DNA of 9,410 nt, taken from contig JAQVNR010000005.1 of the NCBI GenBank assembly GCA_028703035.1, positions 22,501 through 31,910 of the forward strand, given 5' to 3'. This DNA is from Bacilli bacterium. Its GTDB lineage: Bacteria; Bacillota_I; Bacilli_A; RF39; UBA660. Position numbers and translations under genes: made by a program. The number at the start of each line of letters is the position of its first letter. Position 1 is the first letter of the stretch. The notes beneath the pieces are model-generated. The model did not search any database. It saw only the letters and a program-made list of their open reading frames with translations, and was not told where the DNA came from. Below, piece after piece: positions 1 to 8,027 of the stretch.

Positions 1-1381
<1,381 letters not shown>

Positions 1382-1526
1382 AAAATAGAACTTGCCTGAA
1401 TAGCGTGGCAACATGCTATAAGCAATCCAACTCATAACGGTGAAGCCTTAAATTATGGTCGTAATTTGTGGTAATACCGTGGCAACCTTATGTAATTATA
1501 CATTTGGAGCCGTAACGACTGATCCG

Positions 1527-1533
1527 AAAGGAG
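1527..1533 (+). promoter_or_regulatory. Ribosome binding site of the intron endonuclease
   Basis: AAAGGAG lies 8 nt before the ATG at 1542, and a second GAGGTG lies closer. This decides the start: an in-frame ATG at 1455 would translate the ribozyme P5 region and has no such signal. The site overlaps a possible small hairpin TCC-GAAA-GGA (1523-1532), which could mask it in folded intron RNA; that part is inference. Confidence 0.7.
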
Positions 1534-1541
1534 AGGTGTAT

Positions 1542-2048
1542 ATGAAAAATGCACAAAACGTTGGCTCTCAGTTTCCAAAAATAACATCTACGGAGTTTTC
1601 ATGGTATATTACTGGCTTTGTTGATGGTGAAGGATATTTTTCAATAGATTTTGTTAAACGCGAAAAGATGCGTTCTGGTTTAGAAATCAGACCCAGCTTT
1701 AGCATAGGACAAAACAGAAAAAGTCTAGATGTTTTGAAATTAATTCAGAACTATTTCGGATGTGGTGCGATTCGCTTTTCAAAAAAAGATCAACTTTATA
1801 AATATGAAGTTAGGTCTATAAAAGATTTGAAAACGAAAATTATCCCCCATTTTAAGAAATATCCATTGCAAACAAGTAAACAAAATGATTTCCTCAAGTT
1901 CGAGTATATATGTGATTTAATATCATCTTCTAAACATCTTAATAAAGAATATTTAGAAGAAATTATTAAACTTGCTTATACTATGAATTCAAGTGGAAAA
2001 CATAAATATACTTATGAAGATCTTCTAAGGATTGTTAAACTGAGATGA
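1542..2048 (+). CDS. Single-motif LAGLIDADG homing endonuclease (intron-encoded)
   Basis: This 168-residue protein should cut an intronless 23S gene at the L1951 insertion site so that the intron is copied in by repair. Residues 22-31, YITGFVDGEG, are the LAGLIDADG helix. E30 stands where I-CreI has its metal-binding Asp20, a common substitution in the family. The rest follows the I-CreI-like alpha-beta-beta-alpha-beta-beta-alpha pattern: SFSIGQNRKSLDVLKLI, then YKYEVRSIKDL, then LQTSKQNDFLKF. That last stretch resembles the Lys/Gln-rich QKQANLVLKI part of I-CreI. One motif and this length, close to I-CreI's 163, imply a homodimer that recognises a pseudo-palindromic site of about 20-24 bp. 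The start at 1542 is chosen for its ribosome binding site, and the TGA stop is at 2046-2048. The last codons overlap a candidate P3 strand of the ribozyme. The frame is intact, so recent activity is plausible. Confidence 0.92.
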   Translation: MKNAQNVGSQFPKITSTEFSWYITGFVDGEGYFSIDFVKREKMRSGLEIRPSFSIGQNRKSLDVLKLIQNYFGCGAIRFSKKDQLYKYEVRSIKDLKTKIIPHFKKYPLQTSKQNDFLKFEYICDLISSSKHLNKEYLEEIIKLAYTMNSSGKHKYTYEDLLRIVKLR

Positions 2049-2094
2049 AAGTATAGTCTGATCTGTAGTGAAAACTACAGTTAACAAAAAAATG

Positions 2095-3040
<946 letters not shown>

Positions 3041-3103
3041 TTTATTTATATTAAATTGATTGATGAATACATTATCTTGTTTTTAAAGGACAAAATCCTT
3101 TTT
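3041..3103 (+). other. 23S-5S spacer with small hairpin
   Basis: The spacer is about 60 nt, AT-rich, and holds no tRNA. It contains an AAAGGA-CAAAA-TCCTTT hairpin (3085-3101) followed by TT, immediately before 5S. The hairpin resembles a weak intrinsic terminator. Its location inside an rRNA operon makes a processing or folding role at least as likely. Confidence 0.55.
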
Positions 3104-3211
3104 ATTGGTGATGATAGCTAAGTGGATACACCTCTTCCCATCTCGAACAGAGAAGTTAAGCACTTATACGCCGACGATAGCTCATGTTAGTGAAAATAGG
3201 TAGTTGCCAAT
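3104..3211 (+). rRNA. 5S rRNA
   Basis: The gene is about 108 nt. Terminal helix I is formed by ATTGGTG at the 5' end and TGCCAAT at the 3' end. The diagnostic loop region CCCATCTCGAACAGAGAAGTTAAGC lies near 3137-3161, and the CGCCGACGATAG block follows. It sits about 60 nt after 23S in the usual 16S-23S-5S order. The ends are assigned from helix I and could be off by one or two bases. Confidence 0.95.
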
Positions 3212-3222
3212 ATTTTTTTTTT
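3205..3222 (+). terminator. rRNA operon terminator (T10 tract after 5S)
   Basis: Ten consecutive T (3213-3222) directly follow the 3' strand of 5S helix I. No separate GC-rich hairpin is visible, so the closing 5S helix plus this tract probably acts as the transcription end. That role is inferred. Confidence 0.5.
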
Positions 3223-3452
3223 GCAAATTTTTATTTCAGGCGGATTATCTGGGTTTTAATCTATAAATTTTAATTAAGAAAAAGCAGATATTAAATTATT
3301 ATTAGTGTCTATATATAGTAAAGTGTTGTAAAAGCTATTGACATTATTTTCTTTGAAAACATGGTTATTTAAACTTTTATCTAAAAAAAGAAATAAAACA
3401 AAGCAAAATTTGTTTTTTTTTGTTATGATGAATATGGTAAGAGGTAATGGAT
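3223..3452. other. AT-rich intergenic region, no gene seen
   Basis: These 230 nt lie between the rRNA operon and the DUF1846 gene. There is no convincing reading frame. Visible elements are a TTGACA at 3338-3343 without a good partner -10, and an A/T hairpin AAACAAA/TTTGTTT (3396-3402/3409-3415) running into T8-9. The latter could be a weak terminator. An extended -10 just before the gene is listed separately. Confidence 0.5.
3421..3429 (+). promoter_or_regulatory. Extended -10 promoter of the DUF1846 gene
   Basis: TGTTATGAT fits TGn plus a five-of-six TATAAT match. No -35 match is present at 16-18 nt upstream, which extended -10 promoters tolerate. Transcription would start near 3436, just ahead of the AAGAGG ribosome binding site (3439-3444). 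Confidence 0.4.
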
Positions 3453-4910
3453 ATGAAAATAGGATTTGATAATGACAAGTATGTCAAAATTCAAAGTAAA
3501 AAAATTAAAGAAAGAATTAAACTTTTTGATAAGTTATACCTTGAAGTTGGAGGCAAACTTTTTTTAGATACTCACGCATCAAGAGTGCTTCCTGGCTTTA
3601 AAGCAGATGTTAAAGTTGAGGTTTTAGAGCAATTTAAAAATGATATGGAAATAGTATTCTGTATTAATGCTGGTGATATTTCTAAAAATAAAACCAGATC
3701 AGAATATGGAATTACTTATGATATGGAAATGCTTAACTTAATTAATATTTCCCAAAAAAAAGGTTTCCTTGTTAATAGTGTAGTCATTACTTTATATAAT
3801 AATCAAACTGAAGTAGATCTTTTTATTGAAAAATTAGAAAGACATAATATTAAAACATATATTCACACTCCTACTAAGGGTTATCCAACTGATATTGATA
3901 TAATTGTAAGTGAAGATGGCTATGGCGCTAACCCTTATATTGAAACTACTAAAAAATTAGTACTTATTAATGCTCCAGGATCAAGTTCTGGTAAACTTGC
4001 AACTTGTTTAAGCCAGCTTTATTATGAACATAAGCGGGGAGTAAACGCCGGCTATGCTAAGTATGAAACATTTCCTGTTTGGAATTTACCGCTTAAACAT
4101 CCAATAAACTTAGCATATGAATCAGCAACAGCTGATCGAAAAGATGTTAACATGATAGATTCATTTCATTTAGAAAAATATGGCGTCCAAGCTGTTAATT
4201 ATAACCGGGATATCGAAACTTTTCCAATTTTGAAAAATATTTTAAACAAAATATCTAATGAAGAAATATATCATTCTCCAACGGATATGGGAGTAAATAC
4301 TATTGCCGAGGCTATAATAGATAATAAGTTAGTTGAAGAAGCTTCTAAAAAAGAAATAGTAAGAAGATATTATCAAGAAGAGGCGAGTTATAAATTAGGA
4401 AATACTGAGAATGAAAGTGTCCAAAGAATTAAACTTTTACTAAATGAACTTAATATTGATAAAAACTATTTAAAAGTAGTAAGTCCAGCTCTAAAGAAAT
4501 CTAAAAAGAGTGAAAAACACGCAATGGCCTTAGAACTCTCAAGTGGTAAAATCGTAACTGGCAGAGAAACAGAATTATTATCATCAGCTAGTAGTTTAAT
4601 AATAAATGTAATGAAAGTTTTAACTAGAATACCTGATGAGATAAATTTACTTTCTCCATCAGTACTTGAACCTATTATCAAACTACGTAAAAGTGAGCAA
4701 CCATTATCTTTGCAAGAGGTTTTAGTTGCGCTTTCAATATGCTCTGTTACAAATCCAATAATTGAAAAAGCTTTACAAAAAATAGATAAATTAGATGGCT
4801 GTGATGTCCACTCAACCTACATTGTTCAAAATGGTGATCTTAAAACATTAAAAAGTTTAGGAGTTTACTTGACAACTCAACCAGTATTTTACTCAAATGA
4901 GCTTTTTTAG
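3453..4910 (+). CDS. DUF1846 / UPF0371 family protein
   Basis: This 485-residue protein belongs to a conserved bacterial family of unknown biochemical role. Family hallmarks are the N-terminus MKIGFDNDKY, KLYLEVGGKL (27-36), RVLPGF (44-49), GITYDM, a glycine-rich APGSSSGKL segment (174-182), and GVNAGYAKYETFPVWNL from 196 on. APGSSSGKL looks like a Walker A loop (GxxxxGK) but is followed by Leu rather than Ser/Thr. The length is close to the family's roughly 490-500. I chose ATG 3453 over ATG 3447 because AAGAGG is 8 nt from the former and only 2 nt from the latter, and the family usually starts MKIGFD. The protein is probably cytosolic, with no signal peptide or membrane segment. It has its own candidate promoter and is not obviously linked to the tsa genes downstream. 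The family call is firm; the function is unknown. Confidence 0.9.
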   Translation: MKIGFDNDKYVKIQSKKIKERIKLFDKLYLEVGGKLFLDTHASRVLPGFKADVKVEVLEQFKNDMEIVFCINAGDISKNKTRSEYGITYDMEMLNLINISQKKGFLVNSVVITLYNNQTEVDLFIEKLERHNIKTYIHTPTKGYPTDIDIIVSEDGYGANPYIETTKKLVLINAPGSSSGKLATCLSQLYYEHKRGVNAGYAKYETFPVWNLPLKHPINLAYESATADRKDVNMIDSFHLEKYGVQAVNYNRDIETFPILKNILNKISNEEIYHSPTDMGVNTIAEAIIDNKLVEEASKKEIVRRYYQEEASYKLGNTENESVQRIKLLLNELNIDKNYLKVVSPALKKSKKSEKHAMALELSSGKIVTGRETELLSSASSLIINVMKVLTRIPDEINLLSPSVLEPIIKLRKSEQPLSLQEVLVALSICSVTNPIIEKALQKIDKLDGCDVHSTYIVQNGDLKTLKSLGVYLTTQPVFYSNELF

Positions 4911-4911
4911 G

Positions 4912-4940
4912 TTTACTAAAGTAGATAATTTATATATAAT
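4912..4940 (+). promoter_or_regulatory. Sigma-A-type promoter of tsaE
   Basis: TTTACT (4912-4917; four of six to TTGACA), a 17-nt spacer and a perfect TATAAT (4935-4940) lie directly after the preceding stop codon. AT-rich DNA yields chance matches, so this is a good candidate rather than proof. The AGGGTGA ribosome binding site follows at 4947-4953. Confidence 0.5.
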
Positions 4941-4960
4941 AATTATAGGGTGAGATAGAA

Positions 4961-5413
4961 ATGGATTATAGATATATTTCTAAAAGTATTGAAGATACGA
5001 TGGAATTAGCAGAAAATATTGAATCTGAAAAGTTCCCAGGAATGGTCGTTTGTTTAATTGGCGAACTCGGAAGTGGTAAAACAGTTTTTGTTAAAGGTTT
5101 TGCTAAATCACTAGGAATCGAAGAAACAATCACTAGTCCAACATTTACTTTAATCAAAGAATACACTAATAGTGAAATGCCTTTATATCATATGGATGTC
5201 TATCGTTTAGATGGCGATGCTAAAACACTTGGTCTTGATGATTATTTTAATCATGATGCTGTTTGTATGATTGAATGGGCAGATTTAATAACTGATTATT
5301 TACCAAAAGAAAGACTAGAAATTAAATTTAAAATAGTTGCTGAAAATACTCGAGTTTTAATATTAAAACCATACGGTGATAAATACGAAGACTTAGTAAA
5401 TTCTGTCCTATAA
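4961..5413 (+). CDS. tsaE: TsaE, ATPase of tRNA t6A37 synthesis
   Basis: This 150-residue cytosolic P-loop protein activates the TsaBD complex, which moves the threonylcarbamoyl group onto A37 of ANN-decoding tRNAs; its ATP hydrolysis is thought to reset the complex. Walker A is GELGSGKT (34-41). The family signatures SPTFTLIKEY (59-68), YHMDVYRL (76-83) and IEWAD (104-108, the Walker B-like acidic patch) are all present. The length is normal. The start is supported by AGGGTGA 7 nt upstream. In many Firmicutes tsaE is followed at once by tsaB, rimI and tsaD. Here about 580 nt containing a dead ATPase gene and a terminator-like hairpin separate them, so tsaE appears to be transcribed on its own. 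Confidence 0.95.
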   Translation: MDYRYISKSIEDTMELAENIESEKFPGMVVCLIGELGSGKTVFVKGFAKSLGIEETITSPTFTLIKEYTNSEMPLYHMDVYRLDGDAKTLGLDDYFNHDAVCMIEWADLITDYLPKERLEIKFKIVAENTRVLILKPYGDKYEDLVNSVL

Positions 5414-5431
5414 CCTCAAACAAGGTTTTTT
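5412..5431 (+). terminator. Weak intrinsic terminator after tsaE
   Basis: AACCT-CAAACA-AGGTT (5412-5427) with the T6 run at 5426-5431 overlaps the tsaE stop codon. The five-pair stem is short, so efficiency is uncertain. Confidence 0.5.
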
Positions 5432-5437
5432 CAAATT

Positions 5438-5455
5438 AGTTCGATTCATCGAACT
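5438..5455. repeat. 18-bp inverted repeat AGTTCGAT-TC-ATCGAACT
   Basis: The eight-base arms are perfect with a 2-nt centre; as RNA it would be a seven-pair hairpin with a TTCA loop. It lies between the tsaE terminator and the promoter of the decayed ATPase gene. It could be an operator or a second terminator stem, although the nearest T run (5464-5468) starts 8 nt beyond the stem. It is unlikely by chance in such AT-rich DNA, but its role is unknown. Confidence 0.55.
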
Positions 5456-5459
5456 TAAC

Positions 5460-5489
5460 TTGCTTTTTAATGTTTTTTTAATATATAAT
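5460..5489 (+). promoter_or_regulatory. Residual promoter of the ATPase pseudogene
   Basis: TTGCTT (5460-5465), an 18-nt spacer and TATAAT (5484-5489) are followed by a strong ribosome binding site AAAAGGAG (5494-5501) and an ATG at 5507. The expression signals look intact although the gene body is ruined. Confidence 0.4.
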
Positions 5490-5506
5490 TATTAAAAGGA
5501 GAAAAT

Positions 5507-5930
5507 ATGATAAAGAGAAAAATACTTATCTTTAATAAGACTATTTTATGAAGTGGACTTAATAAAAGTAATAATAGGATTAAGGAGATCTTTTAGGTTT
5601 AGGAAAATTTATGAGTTATAATTTAAAATCTCAAAAAGGAGCTTATTTAGAAAACATAATTTATAATGATTTAATTAATCGAGGATATGATGTTGTCATT
5701 GGTAATTTAGAACAAGGAGAAATTGATTTTATTGCAACATATTTTGAAAAAAAATTTATATTAAAGTTACCTATTTATTATCTGATGATATAGTAGATAG
5801 AGAATTTGGAGTATTTAAAAAAATTGAAGATAATTATCCTAAATATGTTTTATCTGTAGATAAATTAGATTTTTCTCGTGACGGAATTATTCATAAAAAT
5901 ATAATTGACTGGTTATTAGAAGAAATTTGA
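5507..5930 (+). pseudogene. Decayed AAA_14/DUF4143-type ATPase
   Basis: This is a fossil of a P-loop ATPase of the AAA_14 plus DUF4143 kind, normally about 400 residues. The N-terminal remnant begins at ATG 5507 (MIKR). After one missing A (the ATAAAG run near 5511-5513) it continues as YLSLIRLFYEVDLIKVIIGLRRS, exactly the stretch that precedes Walker A in this family. Walker A itself and everything up to the C-terminus are deleted. The C-terminal remnant resumes near 5611 with KGAYLENIIYNDLINRGYDV and GEIDFIAT. It shifts frame at an A8 tract (5747-5754) and finishes as KVTYLLSDD, REFGVFKKIEDNYPKYV and IIDWLLEEI, ending with TGA 5928-5930. Restoring one A to each tract rejoins the frames. The 60-codon frame 5611-5793 is only a fragment of this. 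Such ATPases are common stand-alone accessory genes of unclear function. Confidence 0.85.
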
Positions 5931-5960
5931 TAGTTAAAACTATTAAATTTCTTTTGTTAT

Positions 5961-5969
5961 TGGTATAAT
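5961..5969 (+). promoter_or_regulatory. Extended -10 promoter of tsaB-rimI-tsaD
   Basis: TGGTATAAT is a perfect TGn-TATAAT extended -10, 24 nt before the tsaB start. No -35 match is seen at 16-18 nt. GGAAGTG (5981-5987) serves as the ribosome binding site. It would free the operon from dependence on tsaE transcription across the pseudogene. Confidence 0.5.
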
Positions 5970-5992
5970 AAAGAAAGTTTGGAAGTGATTTT

Positions 5993-6565
5993 GTGATTCT
6001 TTTTATTAGTACATATAATGAAAAAGTAATAATAGGTATCCTTGAAAAAGATAAATTAATTTTAAAAAAAGAAGTAATCTCTAATAGGAGTCATAGTTTA
6101 ACCTTAGTACCAACTATCGATGCGATTATAAAAGAAGTAAATATTACTTTAAAAGATCTTCAAGAAATAATTGTTATAAATGGTCCTGGTTCATTTACTG
6201 GAGTAAGACTCGGAGTAACAGTTGCTAAAACACTAGCTTATACCCTTAAAATAAATATTAAAACTATTACTAGTATAGAAGCTATTTCATTAAGTGATAA
6301 TTCTCCTAAAAAAATAGTAATAGTAGCGGATAATAAAGGCAAATATTTAGGAGTATTTGAAAATAATAAATTAATTAATAAAATTATTTATTTAAGTAAT
6401 ACAGAATATCATTTCTTTATAAAAGACTATCGAGCTTATAAAATAATAAGCGATAATTTAGATCTAGAAAAAATAGTAAAATATTTAAAAAACATTAAGA
6501 ATATTAATCCTCATCTAGTAAATCCAATTTATATTAAGAAAATAGAGGCTTTAAATGGTAAGTAA
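5993..6565 (+). CDS. tsaB: TsaB, t6A37 complex subunit
   Basis: This 190-residue ASKHA-fold protein has no catalytic site of its own and dimerises with TsaD to form the threonylcarbamoyl-transferase core. The diagnostic motif GPGSFTGVRLG is at 64-74, after an N-terminal beta-hairpin region (MILFISTYNEK). The C-terminal end NPHLVNPIYIKK matches the usual family ending. It is shorter than the roughly 230 residues of typical bacterial TsaB, mainly in the C-terminal half, as in reduced Mollicutes-like genomes. The start is a GTG at 5993 with GGAAGTG 5 nt upstream. Its 3' end overlaps rimI by 11 nt, indicating translational coupling. Confidence 0.93.
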   Translation: MILFISTYNEKVIIGILEKDKLILKKEVISNRSHSLTLVPTIDAIIKEVNITLKDLQEIIVINGPGSFTGVRLGVTVAKTLAYTLKINIKTITSIEAISLSDNSPKKIVIVADNKGKYLGVFENNKLINKIIYLSNTEYHFFIKDYRAYKIISDNLDLEKIVKYLKNIKNINPHLVNPIYIKKIEALNGK

Positions 6566-6962
6566 ATATAGTAAAGAAGATATTCCAGAAATAGAGACTT
6601 TAGGACTTTTAATAAATCCTAAATTTAAAGAATTATTTCATCTTAATAATCTAAATAAAAATGAAGAAATATATATTTTTAAAAATGATAATTTAGTTTT
6701 AGGATTTTTACATATTTTAAATTTAGATAAAATAGAAATATTAAACCTAGTAGTTGATCCTTCATCACGAAGAGAAGGAATCTCTTCTCTTCTTTTAGAT
6801 TATTTATTTAGTGAAATAAATAAAATAACTATTTTAGAAGTAAGAGAGAGTAATATAGATGCTATAAATTTATATCATAATTTTAACTTTAGAGAAATAG
6901 CTAGAAGAAAAAAATATTATGGTAATGAAGATGCCATAATTATGGAAAGAAGTAATAAATAA
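6555..6962 (+). CDS. rimI: RimI-type GNAT N-acetyltransferase
   Basis: A 135-residue acetyl-CoA-dependent acetyltransferase. The family member in E. coli acetylates the N-terminal alanine of ribosomal protein bS18. Motif A is VVDPSSRREGISSLLL (66-81), which carries the RxxGxx pyrophosphate-binding turn. LEVRESNIDAINLY (94-107) and RRKKYYGNEDAIIM (117-130) are the RimI signatures, including the YY/EDA stretch. It is slightly shorter than the typical 145-150, with a brief N-terminal region. It starts inside the end of tsaB and its TAA shares one base with the tsaD ATG (TAATG), so the three genes are almost surely co-translated. The substrate in this organism is inferred; similar enzymes can acetylate other N-termini. 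Confidence 0.9.
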   Translation: MVSKYSKEDIPEIETLGLLINPKFKELFHLNNLNKNEEIYIFKNDNLVLGFLHILNLDKIEILNLVVDPSSRREGISSLLLDYLFSEINKITILEVRESNIDAINLYHNFNFREIARRKKYYGNEDAIIMERSNK

Positions 6963-7975
6963 TGAAAGATATATATATATTAGGAGTTGAAACTAGTTGT
7001 GATGAAACATCCATATCAATTGTTAAAAATGGGCATGTTGATGTTGCAACAACTGTTTTAACACAAATGGATACTCATTCATCATTTGGTGGAGTAGTTC
7101 CAGAAATTGCTAGTAGGATGCATACAGAAAATATAACTTTAGTATTAGAAGATTTATTTAATAAAACAGATTTGACTATGAACGATGTAGATGCTGTTGC
7201 TGTAACATATGCTCCAGGATTATTAGGTAGTTTGCTAGTTGGACTAGAATTTGCTAAGACACTATCTTTAGTTTATCAAAAACCTTTAATAAAAGTTCAT
7301 CATCTAGCAGGTCATATATACGCTAATAACTTAGAAGATAAGTTAGAATTTCCCTTACTAGCTTTAATCGTAAGTGGAGGACATACTGAACTTGTTTTAA
7401 TGGAAGATGATTATAAGTTTAATGTCTTAGGTGCAACACTAGATGATGCAGTAGGAGAGGTCTATGATAAAGTAGCTAAAGTATTAGATCTACCTTATCC
7501 AGGCGGACCTAATATTGAAAAATACGCACTAGATGGAAAACCTACATATCTACTGCCTAAATCAGTAGTAAACGATGAACTAAACTTTTCATTTAGTGGT
7601 TTAAAAAGTGCGGTTATTAACTTAGTTCATAATGAAAAACAAAAAGGAAATGAAATAAACAAATATAATCTTGCATCTTCATTTCAAACTACTGCTATTG
7701 AACAATTAGTACGCAAAACAAAAGATGCAATCATAAAAACAAACTCTAAAAGATTAATTATAGCTGGCGGAGTAAGTGCTAATAAATATTTAAGATGCGA
7801 AATGACAAAACTAGCTATTGAGACAAATATAAAATTATCTATACCTAAAATGAAATATTGTACAGATAATGCAACAATGATTGCTGCTGCTGCTTATCCT
7901 CTTTACTTAAAAAAAGAATTTTCTGCATATGATATAAATGCTAAAAGTACTGACAAATTATTTACCGATTTTTAA
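6962..7975 (+). CDS. tsaD: TsaD, tRNA threonylcarbamoyladenosine transferase
   Basis: The catalytic subunit of t6A37 formation, moving threonylcarbamoyl from its AMP adduct to tRNA A37. At 337 residues it has normal bacterial length. Visible hallmarks are GVETSCDETS (8-17), FGGVVPEIASRMH (42-54), the metal ligands H114 and H118 in HHLAGH with D302 in CTDNATM, SGGHTEL (138-144), FSFSGLKSAV (209-218) and GGVSAN (269-274). All catalytic features are intact. It is the last gene of the tsaB-rimI-tsaD operon; only T-rich sequence without a hairpin follows, so transcripts may run into the next gene. It is essential or near-essential in most bacteria. Confidence 0.97.
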   Translation: MKDIYILGVETSCDETSISIVKNGHVDVATTVLTQMDTHSSFGGVVPEIASRMHTENITLVLEDLFNKTDLTMNDVDAVAVTYAPGLLGSLLVGLEFAKTLSLVYQKPLIKVHHLAGHIYANNLEDKLEFPLLALIVSGGHTELVLMEDDYKFNVLGATLDDAVGEVYDKVAKVLDLPYPGGPNIEKYALDGKPTYLLPKSVVNDELNFSFSGLKSAVINLVHNEKQKGNEINKYNLASSFQTTAIEQLVRKTKDAIIKTNSKRLIIAGGVSANKYLRCEMTKLAIETNIKLSIPKMKYCTDNATMIAAAAYPLYLKKEFSAYDINAKSTDKLFTDF

Positions 7976-7992
7976 CTTTTTTTAAATATCAA

Positions 7993-8021
7993 TTGAAAAA
8001 ATATAAATAGTATAGTAAGAT
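7993..8021 (+). promoter_or_regulatory. Possible promoter of the exported-protein gene
   Basis: TTGAAA (7993-7998), a 17-nt spacer and TAAGAT (8016-8021; four of six). The -10 would end only 6 nt before the ATG, which implies a leaderless or near-leaderless transcript. No Shine-Dalgarno sequence is visible before the ATG, which is consistent with that. Weak match in AT-rich DNA. Confidence 0.3.
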
Positions 8022-8027
8022 TAAACT

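Larger units (their letters stand above)
1382..2094 (+). mobile_element. Group I intron in 23S rRNA at position L1951
   Basis: A 713-nt self-splicing ribozyme intron interrupts the conserved 23S sequence GTCAGGT / AAGTTCTGACC. P1 pairs exon TCAGGT (1376-1381) with guide GCCTGA (1394-1399), leaving the expected U-G wobble at the 5' splice site. P10 pairs GAACTT (1388-1393) with 3' exon AAGTTC (2095-2100). The intron ends in the obligatory G at 2094. P2 is 1401-1407/1412-1418 with a GCAA loop. P4 is probably CATAA 1433-1437 with TTATG 1488-1492. P7 is probably GACT 1517-1520 with AGTC 2055-2058, inside the conserved-looking AAGTATAGTC. P9 is 2063-2069/2074-2080 with a GAAA loop. P3 may pair CAATCC 1423-1428 with GGATTG 2029-2034, which lies inside the endonuclease gene. 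P5, P6 and P8 are not securely resolved. A homing endonuclease gene sits inside, so this is a mobile intron. Confidence 0.95.

Noticed and set aside
1455..1541. Upstream in-frame extension of the endonuclease (ATG at 1455)
   Set aside because: It would translate the ribozyme core, has no ribosome binding site, and puts 29 unrelated residues ahead of a family-like N-terminus.
3338..3366. TTGACA as -35 of a promoter for the DUF1846 gene
   Set aside because: At 17 nt downstream there is only ATGGTT, and shifting the spacer gives no acceptable -10.
4466..5166. Reverse-strand frames opposite DUF1846 and tsaE
   Set aside because: They are shadows of strong, family-matching genes on the + strand.
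5507..5593. TGA read as tryptophan (Mycoplasma code), giving a longer small protein
   Set aside because: The neighbouring frame gives a clear ATPase N-terminus instead. Intact genes use TGG for Trp, and the endonuclease ends at TGA.
5611..5793. Stand-alone 60-residue gene
   Set aside because: It is the C-terminal fragment of the decayed ATPase, with the remainder in the next frame after the A8 tract.
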